DNA of 9,272 nucleotides from the NCBI GenBank assembly GCA_021793535.1, contig JAJYSO010000039.1, positions 1-9,272 on the forward strand. The letters run 5' to 3'. The DNA is from Bacteroidota bacterium. Lineage in GTDB: Bacteria > Bacteroidota > Bacteroidia > Flavobacteriales > Flavobacteriaceae. The translations under genes and the position numbers were made by a program. The notes beneath the pieces are model-generated. The model worked only from the letters and a program-made list of their open reading frames with translations, did not search any database and was not told the DNA's origin. How positions within the stretch are numbered: position 1 is the first letter of the stretch; every line of letters begins with the position of its first letter. Below, piece after piece: positions 1-6,112 of this stretch.

Positions 1-9
1 TTCCGATCT
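1..9 (+). other. Residual Illumina adapter end (probable artefact)
   Basis: The window opens with TTCCGATCT, which is exactly the last nine bases of the standard Illumina TruSeq adapter (ending GCTCTTCCGATCT). The parC reading frame is open from base 12 onward but is broken by a TAG at 9-11 whose T would come from the adapter. Downstream of that point the residues are normal for a topoisomerase A subunit. The simplest reading is untrimmed adapter at a contig end, so these bases are not genomic. A chance match to a 9-mer is possible, but its position at base 1 and the false stop argue against it. Confidence 0.85.
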
Positions 10-1391
10 AGGATGACATTGTCCGGCTTACTGAAATTCGAATTAAACGAATCTCAAAATTCGATTTGGATAAAGCCCAACAAAAAATAGAAGCTCTAGA
101 AGAGGAAATAGCGCAAGTAAAATACGATTTGGAGCACTTGATCGATTATGCTATCACCTATTTTAAAGCGCTCAAGGAACAATTCGGAAAAGGCCGAGAA
201 CGAAAAACCGAAATTCGGGCCTTTGAAGATATTGTGGCCACTAAAGTGGTCATCCGAAACAATAAACTCTATGTCAATTCAAAAGAAGGCTTTATAGGAA
301 CGGGATTGAAAGATGCGGAGTACGTGACCGACTGTAGTGATATCGACGATATTATATGCTTTACAAAAGAAGGAATAATGAAGGTGGTTAAAGTGGATTC
401 TAAAGTCTTTATCGGAAAAAATATCATCTATGCCGGAATTTTGAAGAAAAATGATAAACGCACCATCTACAACCTGATGTATCAAAATGGGAAAGCAGGC
501 AACATATACATGAAACGCTTCAATGTAACTTCCTATACCAGAGACCGGGAATACAACGTGGGGACGGAAAAGACAGGCGTCAAAGTATTGTACTTCTCCG
601 CTAATCCCAATGGGGAAGCAGAAATTGTAACGGTTTATCTGCGGCAGACAGGAAAGAAAAAGAAATTAAAGTTCGATGTAGATTTTGCAGACATGGACAT
701 CAAAGGAAGGCGTTCGCGAGGTAATTTGGTAAGCAAACATCCGGTAAAAAAAATAGAGTTAAAAGAAGAAGGAGTGTCTACCCTAAAACCTCGAAAAATA
801 TGGTTTGACGAAGTGGTAAAACGCTTGAACGTGGATGGAAGAGGCGAATTTCTCGGAGAATTCAAGGGAGAAGATCGAATTTTACTAGTGACACAAGACG
901 GGATATGTAAAACCATTGTTCCTGAACTCACCACGCATTTCAACCAGGAATATATAATCATGGAAAAATGGATTCCCGAGAAACCCTTGGCGGCAATCTA
1001 CTGGGAAGGGGAAAAGCAGCGGTATTACGTCAAACGTTTTGTCATCGAAAATCCAGAACGAGAAGAGCGGATCATTACTGATCACAAGGATTCTCAACTG
1101 GAATTAGTGGCCACCTCACCTCATCCCGTAATCGAAATTGAATACCGAAAACCTAGAGGAAAGGCCGCCAAACCAAACGATGAGATTCATTTGGAGGAGT
1201 TTATTGCCGTAAAAGGGATTACTGCAATGGGAAACCAGCTGACTACAGAAACGGTCAACCAAATAAACCTATTGCCTTCTATAGTGGAAGTAGAAATGGA
1301 GAAAGACAATAACGAACAAGAAGAAGATCAGAAGCCGGAAAATGAAGGCGATACCAAAGATTTGACACAAGGAAGTCTATTTGATCAGTAG
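10..1391 (+). CDS. parC: DNA topoisomerase IV subunit A, C-terminal half (5' partial)
   Basis: ParC is the breakage-reunion subunit of topoisomerase IV (ParC2ParE2), which decatenates replicated chromosomes in the cytoplasm. About 460 C-terminal residues are present; the full flavobacterial protein is normally near 880-900, so the catalytic tyrosine and winged-helix part lies off the left edge. Coding starts in frame at base 12 with DDIVRLTEIRIKRISKFD, typical of the end of the catalytic core. A charged coiled-coil follows (about 66-185), then the beta-pinwheel DNA-wrapping domain. Repeats such as KEGFIGTGL, NDKRTIYN, NPNGEAEIV and KGRRSRGNLVSKHPVKKI mark it; the last sits where GyrA has its GyrA-box, but here it is degenerate, which favours ParC over GyrA. 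The protein ends in an acidic tail rich in E, D, N and Q. The TTG at 66 is an internal Leu codon, not a start. mscL follows five bases after the stop. Confidence 0.9.
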
Positions 1392-1396
1392 TTACC

Positions 1397-1858
1397 ATGA
1401 GAGATTCGAAGTTTATAAAAGAGTTTAAGAACTTTGCCATTAAAGGAAATATGGTGGATCTCGCTATCGGGATCATCATAGGAACGGCTTTCAACAGCGT
1501 CATCAATACCTTGGTCAACAAGATATTGATGCCCCCTTTGGCGCTGATTACAGACGGGATCAATTTTCAGGATAAAAAGTGGGTACTGCGCAAGGCAGTG
1601 TTAGACGGCAGCGATACCATTTTGAAAAGTGAAATCGCCATAGAATACGGCACGCTTATTACCGTACTGGTGAATTTCTTCATCATTGCGCTTTGTACCT
1701 TTTTCGTTGTCAAAATGATGAACAGATTGCGAGATATGGCCAATGATTCTAAAAATACAACAGTCACGCCCGCCAAGGATATTCAACTACTCAAAAGCAT
1801 TAGCGAGCTCATGGAGGAACAAAACAAAATTTTAAAGGAATTAAGAGATAAGCAATAG
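1397..1858 (+). CDS. mscL: Large-conductance mechanosensitive channel MscL
   Basis: MscL is a homopentameric inner-membrane channel that opens under membrane tension and releases solutes during hypo-osmotic shock. The 153-residue product matches the family from end to end. An amphipathic N-terminal helix (KEFKNFAIKGNMVDLAIG) leads into the pore-lining TM1 (about 17-45), with small residues at the gate (GIIIGTAF). The conserved KILMPPLALI follows, then a periplasmic loop (about 55-82), TM2 (about 84-106, LITVLVNFFIIALCTFFVV) and a charged C-terminal helix ending ISELMEEQNKILKEL. It is slightly longer than the 136-residue E. coli protein, mainly in the loop and linker. The ATG is five bases after the parC stop with no clear Shine-Dalgarno, so it is probably co-transcribed with or translationally coupled to parC. 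The two functions are unrelated. Confidence 0.95.
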   Translation: MRDSKFIKEFKNFAIKGNMVDLAIGIIIGTAFNSVINTLVNKILMPPLALITDGINFQDKKWVLRKAVLDGSDTILKSEIAIEYGTLITVLVNFFIIALCTFFVVKMMNRLRDMANDSKNTTVTPAKDIQLLKSISELMEEQNKILKELRDKQ

Positions 1859-1899
1859 GCCTCCTGCCTAATTGCGATTAGCCCGAGTGAAGATTCCCT

Positions 1900-2280
1900 C
1901 TATTCTTTAATGCGAGTGGCATTAAATTCTTTGGTTTCTTTTTGCCCTATTTCTGAAAATAAGAATTTGTAGGTATTTCCTTTGGTTTCCATAATGCGCA
2001 TGGAAAAAGCACGCTTTTCACTCGTCCCTTTAGGCTTGTATTTCTTGAGGACGTATTCACAATCATTGATCCATCTTATCTGGGAAGTATCGGGGTGTTG
2101 GGGATCGTAATAATCGATTTCCAAAGAATCATTCCTCACAATCTTAGCTTGAATCAACTCACCATTAACATAAGTTTGATACTGGAAGGTACCTGTTTTA
2201 AAATCAGCGCAATTTGCAGGGGGGGTATAACAAGCAGCCATAGAGAACAAGGCACTGAGAAGAAATAGAAAATTTTTCAT
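1900..2280 (-). CDS. Small predicted lipoprotein, flavobacterial type
   Basis: The 126-residue product has a lipoprotein signal peptide: a short hydrophobic stretch after MKN, with the lipobox ending SMAAC at Cys17, so the mature protein should be lipid-anchored in the cell envelope. The mature part contains C-DFKTGTFQYQT, RNDSLEIDYYD and RWINDCEYVLKKYKP, followed by a strand-rich C-terminus, which suggests a small beta-sheet domain with two Cys after the lipid-bearing one. I recall similar small proteins in many flavobacterial genomes carrying the label 'DNA topoisomerase IV'. That name does not fit a 126-residue lipoprotein and probably spread from the parC neighbour. No biochemical function can be assigned. 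The gene lies downstream of the XRE gene on the same strand, with its own probable promoter in the 58-bp gap, and converges on mscL (41-bp gap). Confidence 0.85.
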   Translation of the reverse strand: MKNFLFLLSALFSMAACYTPPANCADFKTGTFQYQTYVNGELIQAKIVRNDSLEIDYYDPQHPDTSQIRWINDCEYVLKKYKPKGTSEKRAFSMRIMETKGNTYKFLFSEIGQKETKEFNATRIKE

Positions 2281-2293
2281 TCGTTTTTGGTAA

Positions 2294-2301
2294 CAAAGTT
2301 A
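2294..2301 (-). promoter_or_regulatory. Probable -7 box for the lipoprotein gene
   Basis: On the - strand this reads TAACTTTG, a match to the Bacteroidota -7 consensus TAnnTTTG, ending 13 bases before the lipoprotein ATG. No good TTTG -33 element is seen at the usual spacing, so transcription may also come by read-through from the XRE gene. The implied 5' leader is very short. Confidence 0.45.
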
Positions 2302-2338
2302 AGCATTACGTTCTACTAACAGTGCTAAATACCCATCT

Positions 2339-2740
2339 TTAAAAAGCAGCATAGTCTTTAAATCGACCATCCTTATATAAAATGATGACGCGCTCAATTT
2401 CCGTATCCTCCACATTTGCTTGTGTGGGCAAAGGTTTTTTTTTCTTTTCCGTAAGGGGAGGTCCAGAGGGTGCCAAAGAAGGGGAGTTGGAAAATAATTC
2501 AGGTGTCATAGAAGGGTTTTGCTCCCGAGAGGTTCCTTTGAGCAACCAATATAAATCAATCTCTGGAAAAACCCTGTTCACCTTCATGATAAATTCTAAA
2601 CTGGGTTTATTCCTCCCCGATAAAATATGAGAGATTGAGGAGCGCCCAACATCAATTTTTTCAGCAAATGCAGCAGCCGTTAAATCGTATTCTTCCAGAA
2701 TTTTCTGCAGCCGAGCTATGAATTTTTCATTGTTTAACAT
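2339..2740 (-). CDS. XRE-family HTH transcriptional regulator
   Basis: This is a 133-residue predicted cytoplasmic DNA-binding protein. Residues about 5-68 form a Cro/C1-type five-helix HTH: helix 2 TAAAFAEKIDV, then the recognition helix in VGRSSISHILSGRNKPS, then LEFIMKVNRVFPEIDLYWLLKGT. Residues about 70-112 are a low-complexity linker rich in Ser, Pro and Lys. The tail IERVIILYKDGRFKDYAAF resembles the short conserved tail of many flavobacterial XRE regulators. No ligand-binding or protease domain is visible. The start is supported by a promoter 33 bases upstream. The gene is divergent from the M14 gene, and the shared intergenic region has repeated TGTAAA/TTTACA half-sites, so autoregulation and control of the M14 gene are plausible. 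This is inference. Its target is unknown. Confidence 0.88.
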   Translation of the reverse strand: MLNNEKFIARLQKILEEYDLTAAAFAEKIDVGRSSISHILSGRNKPSLEFIMKVNRVFPEIDLYWLLKGTSREQNPSMTPELFSNSPSLAPSGPPLTEKKKKPLPTQANVEDTEIERVIILYKDGRFKDYAAF

Positions 2741-2772
2741 TGTAAATTATCTTTAACCGCAATACACTTTTA

Positions 2773-2803
2773 CAAATGTAATCAATTATTATATCTTTCC
2801 AAA
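2773..2803 (-). promoter_or_regulatory. Bacteroidota-type promoter for the XRE gene
   Basis: Read on the - strand, TTTG (2803-2800) is followed by exactly 19 bases and then TACATTTG (2780-2773), matching TTTG-N19-TAnnTTTG, the primary sigma factor consensus in this phylum. Transcription would start near 2766, leaving a leader of about 25 bases before the ATG at 2740. The -7 box lies inside TTACAAATGTAA (2770-2781), an inverted repeat of TTACA, so a repressor binding there would block the promoter. Confidence 0.75.
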
Positions 2804-2810
2804 GGGCTGT

Positions 2811-2890
2811 AAAAAGCATGATTTATTATTAAACTATTACTTTAATATATCTTTATATATAGCTGATTTAAAATATTTTATATTTATAAA
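2811..2890. other. Extremely AT-rich tract in the divergent intergenic region
   Basis: By hand count only 9 of these 80 bases are G or C (about 11%), far below the flanking genes. The tract separates the XRE-proximal hexamers from the M14-proximal ones and contains runs such as AATATATCTTTATATATA. It holds no gene and no clear promoter of its own. It could be a bend or easily melted region, or a target for nucleoid-associated proteins. Confidence 0.6.
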
Positions 2891-2915
2891 GTGTGTAAAT
2901 ACTAGAAAGAAGGGC

Positions 2916-3020
2916 TTATTGTTTACATAATCGAATATAACCTTGTACAAATGTAAAATTATGTTCCAATGTGATGTTTACAATTGTTACTTTTAGAAAG
3001 TTTATTTTTGTAAACAATAA
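2916..3020. repeat. Perfect 12-bp inverted repeat upstream of the M14 gene
   Basis: TTATTGTTTACA at 2916-2927 and its exact reverse complement TGTAAACAATAA at 3009-3020 are separated by 81 bases. A third partial copy, TGTTTACA, is at 2975-2982. The right arm overlaps the end of the candidate -7 box of the M14 gene and stops nine bases before its ATG. With 81 bases between the arms, a protein-bound DNA loop is likelier than an RNA hairpin. Confidence 0.6.
3003..3010 (+). promoter_or_regulatory. Candidate -7 box for the M14 gene
   Basis: TATTTTTG matches TAnnTTTG and ends 19 bases before the ATG at 3030. The TTTG expected 19 bases upstream is absent. The nearest options are TTG at 2984-2986 (16-base spacer) or TTTA at 2977-2980 (22-base spacer). 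The poor -33 element, with a repeat arm overlapping the box, suggests that this promoter is regulated. This is inference. Confidence 0.5.
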
Positions 3021-3029
3021 AATAAAGCC

Positions 3030-4163
3030 ATGCTCAAAACAAAGAATTTTAGAAATGAACGCTTCTTTGGTCGTTATCTTGATTATGAGGAAGTCTCGAA
3101 TTATTTACGCTCTCTGCCCCCGGCATTCAACCTATGTTGTCAAGGGTACTCTGTACTCAAACGTCCCATTTACTCCCTTACCATTGGCGAAGGAAAAACC
3201 AAGGTGCTCGCCTGGTCCCAAATGCACGGCAATGAAACCACGTCAACCAAAGCCTTACTGGATTTTATCGACTGGATCAACCAAGATGCGGAAACTTTTA
3301 GATGGTACAACCAAAGGTTTTGCCTACAACTCATCCCTGTTCTGAATCCAGACGGAGCTGTAGCCTATACACGAGAGAATGCCCATCATGCGGATTTAAA
3401 CCGAGATGCAATTACCCTAAAACAACCAGAGGCACGCATACTACAAAAAATAGGCGCTCATTTTAAACCGGATTTTGCTTTTAATATGCATGACCAAGAC
3501 AGCCTATACGGAATTGCAGATGCCAATAAGGCCACTATTTTGTCCTTGCTTGCCCCAGCTCTGGACGAAGCGCGCTCAATTCCTCCTTCTCGAGAAAGAG
3601 CCCTACAACTCATTGCTGGAATAGCTGCCCAAATTAATGTGCTTATTCCCGGGCATGTTGGACGTTATAAGGACGAATTCAACCCCAATTGCATGGGGGA
3701 ATACTTTCAAATGCAAGGCGTAAGCACAGTTTTATTTGAATCCGGCCACTTCGGAAGGGATTATACCCGAGACCAAGTGCGAAAATATGTCTTTAATGCA
3801 TTTGTATCAGCCTTGTCTCTTCTCGCTGATCAAGCATATAAAAACCAGACGACTTCATCCTATTTTGATATTCCCTTAAATACAGAAAACTTTTATGATC
3901 TTATCATTCGTCACGTAGAAAGAGAGGGAGCAATGGTGGATATTGGTTTGAAATATGTGGAAGAACTGAAAGATGGAAAGATTATTTTTCTTCCCAGAGT
4001 AGAAAAGATCGGTAATCTGAAAGGGTATTATGGCCACAAAGAAATTGAAGGATTGGGACAGAAAATTGATGGTATTCCCAAAAAAAATATAGAATTAAAT
4101 GATATAATTGATAGAATACACATAAATAATGAGATTTTCACAATCGATTTAACAAATAATTAG
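3030..4163 (+). CDS. M14-type zinc carboxypeptidase / deacylase-like protein
   Basis: The 377-residue product carries the metal and catalytic set of the M14 (carboxypeptidase A / succinylglutamate desuccinylase-aspartoacylase) fold. Zinc ligands are His66 and Glu69 (MHGNE) and His154 (FNMHDQ). A substrate carboxylate-binding motif is N124-R125 in ADLNRD, preceded by NPDG (106-109), and the general base is Glu237 in VLFESGHFGRD. It should hydrolyse a peptide or N-acyl amino acid bond; the exact substrate cannot be read from the sequence. No signal peptide or membrane segment is seen, so it is probably cytoplasmic. The C-terminal 110 residues or so form an extra region rich in beta-strand and Lys/Ile with no recognised domain. 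The ATG at 3030 fits the upstream -7 box. It is divergent from the XRE gene, and an Lrp-family regulator starts 77 bases downstream. Confidence 0.82.
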   Translation: MLKTKNFRNERFFGRYLDYEEVSNYLRSLPPAFNLCCQGYSVLKRPIYSLTIGEGKTKVLAWSQMHGNETTSTKALLDFIDWINQDAETFRWYNQRFCLQLIPVLNPDGAVAYTRENAHHADLNRDAITLKQPEARILQKIGAHFKPDFAFNMHDQDSLYGIADANKATILSLLAPALDEARSIPPSRERALQLIAGIAAQINVLIPGHVGRYKDEFNPNCMGEYFQMQGVSTVLFESGHFGRDYTRDQVRKYVFNAFVSALSLLADQAYKNQTTSSYFDIPLNTENFYDLIIRHVEREGAMVDIGLKYVEELKDGKIIFLPRVEKIGNLKGYYGHKEIEGLGQKIDGIPKKNIELNDIIDRIHINNEIFTIDLTNN

Positions 4164-4172
4164 ACAATATTA

Positions 4173-4203
4173 TTTGTAACCAGTTTAAATTAAAGTATTT
4201 TTG
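4173..4203 (+). promoter_or_regulatory. Bacteroidota-type promoter for lrp-deoC-deoD
   Basis: TTTG (4173-4176), a 19-base spacer and TATTTTTG (4196-4203) match the phylum consensus exactly. The element starts nine bases after the M14 stop codon. Transcription would begin near 4210, giving a leader of about 30 bases before the Lrp-family ATG at 4241. This supports a transcription unit separate from the M14 gene. Confidence 0.75.
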
Positions 4204-4240
4204 TGGGTAGATACAGAAGCAGGACCTTAATATTTTAATC

Positions 4241-4720
4241 ATGGCAAAGTTTAAACTAGATACGCTAGACCACAAGATACTCAATATACTGATTGACGAC
4301 ACCCGAACGGCATTCACCGATATTGCAAAGCAGCTCAACATCTCTGCGGGAACCGTACACGTAAGGGTGAAAAAGATGGAAGAAGCGGGAATCATTACAG
4401 GTTCCACTCTAAATCTGGATTACGGAAAGTTGAATTATGATTTTATCGCTTATGTGGGGGTATTATTGGAAAAAACTTCACAAACAAAATTCGTCATTCA
4501 GCGCATTCAAAAAATACCCAACATCGTAGAGGCCCATATCCCAACTGGAGAATTTAATATCTTTTGTAAAATTAGAGCTAAAAACACACATGAGGCCAAA
4601 AAGATCATCTATGAATTAGATGATATTGAAGGGGTTTATCGCACCGAAACCATTGTTTCCATGGAGGAATGCATCAATGATAAAAAACGCCTGATGCATT
4701 CCTTATTCAAAGAGGAATAA
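4241..4720 (+). CDS. Lrp/AsnC-family transcriptional regulator
   Basis: This is a 159-residue feast/famine-type regulator. Residues about 5-64 form the winged HTH: LDTLDHKILNILIDDTRTAF, then DIAKQLNISAGTVHVRVKKM as the helix-turn-helix, then EEAGIITGSTLNLD as the wing. Residues about 68-150 form the RAM (ligand-binding, oligomerising) domain, including VGVLLEK, GEFNIFCKIRA and the final strand around GVYRTETIVSM. Family members usually assemble as dimers to octamers and sense amino acids, but the ligand here is unknown. The gene is first in an apparent operon with deoC (14-base gap) and deoD (17-base gap). A local regulator of this family in front of nucleoside catabolic genes is notable, because deo operons elsewhere are usually controlled by DeoR- or CytR-type proteins. 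Whether it controls deoCD is inference. Confidence 0.93.
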   Translation: MAKFKLDTLDHKILNILIDDTRTAFTDIAKQLNISAGTVHVRVKKMEEAGIITGSTLNLDYGKLNYDFIAYVGVLLEKTSQTKFVIQRIQKIPNIVEAHIPTGEFNIFCKIRAKNTHEAKKIIYELDDIEGVYRTETIVSMEECINDKKRLMHSLFKEE

Positions 4721-4734
4721 CCCATTGCCTTTTT

Positions 4735-5376
4735 ATGACTCTCCATACATTTATCGAACATACTAATTTACAAGTAACCGCTACACCCTCTGCCATTTCA
4801 AAACTTTGTCAAGAAGCAAAAGAATACCAATTTCATGGTGTTTGTGTACATGGATGTTATGTTTCCCTGGCCCAAAAGGAATTGCAGGGATCCGATGTAA
4901 AAATTGTCTCTGTAATCGGTTTTCCTCTAGGAGCCATGAGTAGTGCAGCCAAAATGGAAGAGGCCAAACAAAACCTAAGCGACGGAGCAGATGAAATCGA
5001 CATGGTTCTGAATTTGGGATGGTTAAAAGGACAGTGTTTTGAAAAAGTAGAAAATGATATCGCAGCAGTAAAAATGGTGGTAAGTGATCACCCTTTAAAA
5101 GTGATTTTAGAAACTTGCTACCTCACCGATACGGAAAAAGTAAAAGCCTGCGAATTGGCTCAGCAAGCCGGTGCAGACTTTGTCAAAACCTCCACAGGTT
5201 TCGGTACTGGAGGGGCAACCCTAGCCGATGTCCAGTTATTGAAGACTACCGTGGGCGATAACATGGGAATAAAGGCTTCAGGAGGAATTAAAACACATCA
5301 ACAAGCAGAACGTTTTATCCAAGCTGGCGCAAGTCGAATCGGAACGTCTTCCGGAATTGACTTGTTAAGGCCATAA
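4735..5376 (+). CDS. deoC: Deoxyribose-phosphate aldolase
   Basis: DeoC is a cytoplasmic class I aldolase that cleaves 2-deoxyribose-5-phosphate to glyceraldehyde-3-phosphate and acetaldehyde. The 213-residue product is a normal-length TIM barrel with all family signatures. The Schiff-base lysine is K151 in GADFVKTSTGF, the second catalytic lysine is K180 in GIKASGGIK, and the acid/base region is EIDMVLN around D89. ETCYLTD and the phosphate-binding SRIGTSSG at the C-terminus are also present. The ATG at 4735 lies 14 bases after the Lrp-family stop, with no better start upstream. Together with deoD just downstream it would let the cell use purine deoxynucleosides as carbon, given a phosphopentomutase encoded elsewhere. 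No missing residue or damage is seen. Confidence 0.96.
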   Translation: MTLHTFIEHTNLQVTATPSAISKLCQEAKEYQFHGVCVHGCYVSLAQKELQGSDVKIVSVIGFPLGAMSSAAKMEEAKQNLSDGADEIDMVLNLGWLKGQCFEKVENDIAAVKMVVSDHPLKVILETCYLTDTEKVKACELAQQAGADFVKTSTGFGTGGATLADVQLLKTTVGDNMGIKASGGIKTHQQAERFIQAGASRIGTSSGIDLLRP

Positions 5377-5393
5377 CGTCATAATTTATCGAG

Positions 5394-6092
5394 ATGAGCA
5401 TTCACATTAATGCCAAACCCGGAGAGATTGCAGAGACTGTATTACTACCTGGAGACCCCCTGCGTGCCCAGTGGATTGCACGCACCTTTCTCAAAAATGC
5501 AACCCTGTACAGTGATACCCGAGGGATGTTGGGATTTACAGGTTTTTTTAAAGGCAAGAGGGTATCGGTCCAAGGAACGGGTATGGGAACCGGATCCGTA
5601 CTGATCTACGCACATGAACTCATTCATGAATACGGAGTCAAAAGACTAATCAGAGTAGGGTCTGCCGGAGCATTTCAAAAGAACGTGCAACTAAAGGATA
5701 TTGTGATTGCCATGTCAGCCTCTACAGATTCTGCATTTAATAAACTCCGTTTTAAGGGGGCTTCATATGCCCCTACGGCCGATGCAAATCTTTTTATAAA
5801 AGCCGTGGAAGTAGCTAAAAAATTAGCCCTTCCGGTACATCTAGGGAATATCTTCTCTTCAGACCTGTTTTATAGAGACGATCCTGAAGACTATAAAAAA
5901 TGGGCTCAATTTGGTGTCTTATGCGCTGAAATGGAAACAGCTCCGCTATACACCATTGCTGCCCAACACCAGGTTCAGGCCCTTTCTTTACTGACTATTT
6001 CCGATTCTTTAATCACCAAAGAAGTATCTACGCGTGTAGAACGGGAGACCAGTTTTGAAAACATGATTACCCTCGCTTTAAACCTCCTTTGA
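5394..6092 (+). CDS. deoD: Purine-nucleoside phosphorylase, DeoD type
   Basis: DeoD reversibly phosphorolyses purine (deoxy)ribonucleosides to the free base and (deoxy)ribose-1-phosphate; the bacterial DeoD type is a cytoplasmic homohexamer. At 232 residues it is close to the 239-residue E. coli enzyme, and key positions keep the same numbers. These are His4, the phosphate site G20/R24 in LLPGDPLRA, R43, R87 and S90 in RVGSAGAF, the ribose site E179-M180-E181 in AEMETAPLY, and the catalytic Asp204 in TISDSL with Arg217. The E. coli SDH at 203-205 is SDS here, and the usual EAAGLY is ETAPLY, both modest departures. It starts 17 bases after deoC. The gene ends 20 bases before the tail of a decayed M20 gene on the opposite strand. 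No clear terminator is seen in the gap. Confidence 0.96.
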   Translation: MSIHINAKPGEIAETVLLPGDPLRAQWIARTFLKNATLYSDTRGMLGFTGFFKGKRVSVQGTGMGTGSVLIYAHELIHEYGVKRLIRVGSAGAFQKNVQLKDIVIAMSASTDSAFNKLRFKGASYAPTADANLFIKAVEVAKKLALPVHLGNIFSSDLFYRDDPEDYKKWAQFGVLCAEMETAPLYTIAAQHQVQALSLLTISDSLITKEVSTRVERETSFENMITLALNLL

Positions 6093-6112
6093 AAATAATG
6101 CTTTTATACCCT

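Larger units (their letters stand above)
2741..3014. promoter_or_regulatory. Operator-like array of eight TGTAAA/TTTACA hexamers
   Basis: The 289-bp divergent intergenic region contains TGTAAA at 2741, 2808, 2894, 2952 and 3009, and TTTACA (its complement) at 2769, 2922 and 2977. Successive starts are 28, 39, 86, 28, 30, 25 and 32 bases apart, so most intervals are near three helical turns. From the local base composition I estimate fewer than one such hexamer by chance. The 11-mer TACAAATGTAA occurs twice (2771-2781 and 2946-2956). The best-guess binder is the adjacent XRE protein, but another regulator or simple AT-rich bias is possible. Confidence 0.5.

Noticed and set aside
66..68. TTG as the start codon of the first gene
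   Set aside because: Coding similarity to topoisomerase A subunits continues upstream in the same frame to base 12; the TTG is an internal leucine.
1868..1883. Possible bidirectional terminator between mscL and the lipoprotein gene
   Set aside because: CTAAT-TGCG-ATTAG can form only a five-pair stem and has no T-run on either side, so it is too weak to call.
2382..2630. 82-residue open frame on the + strand
   Set aside because: It lies wholly inside the XRE regulator on the other strand and has no promoter or recognisable protein features.
2971..3345. 124-residue open frame on the + strand starting in the intergenic region
   Set aside because: It overlaps the M14 gene in another frame; the M14 frame carries all catalytic motifs.
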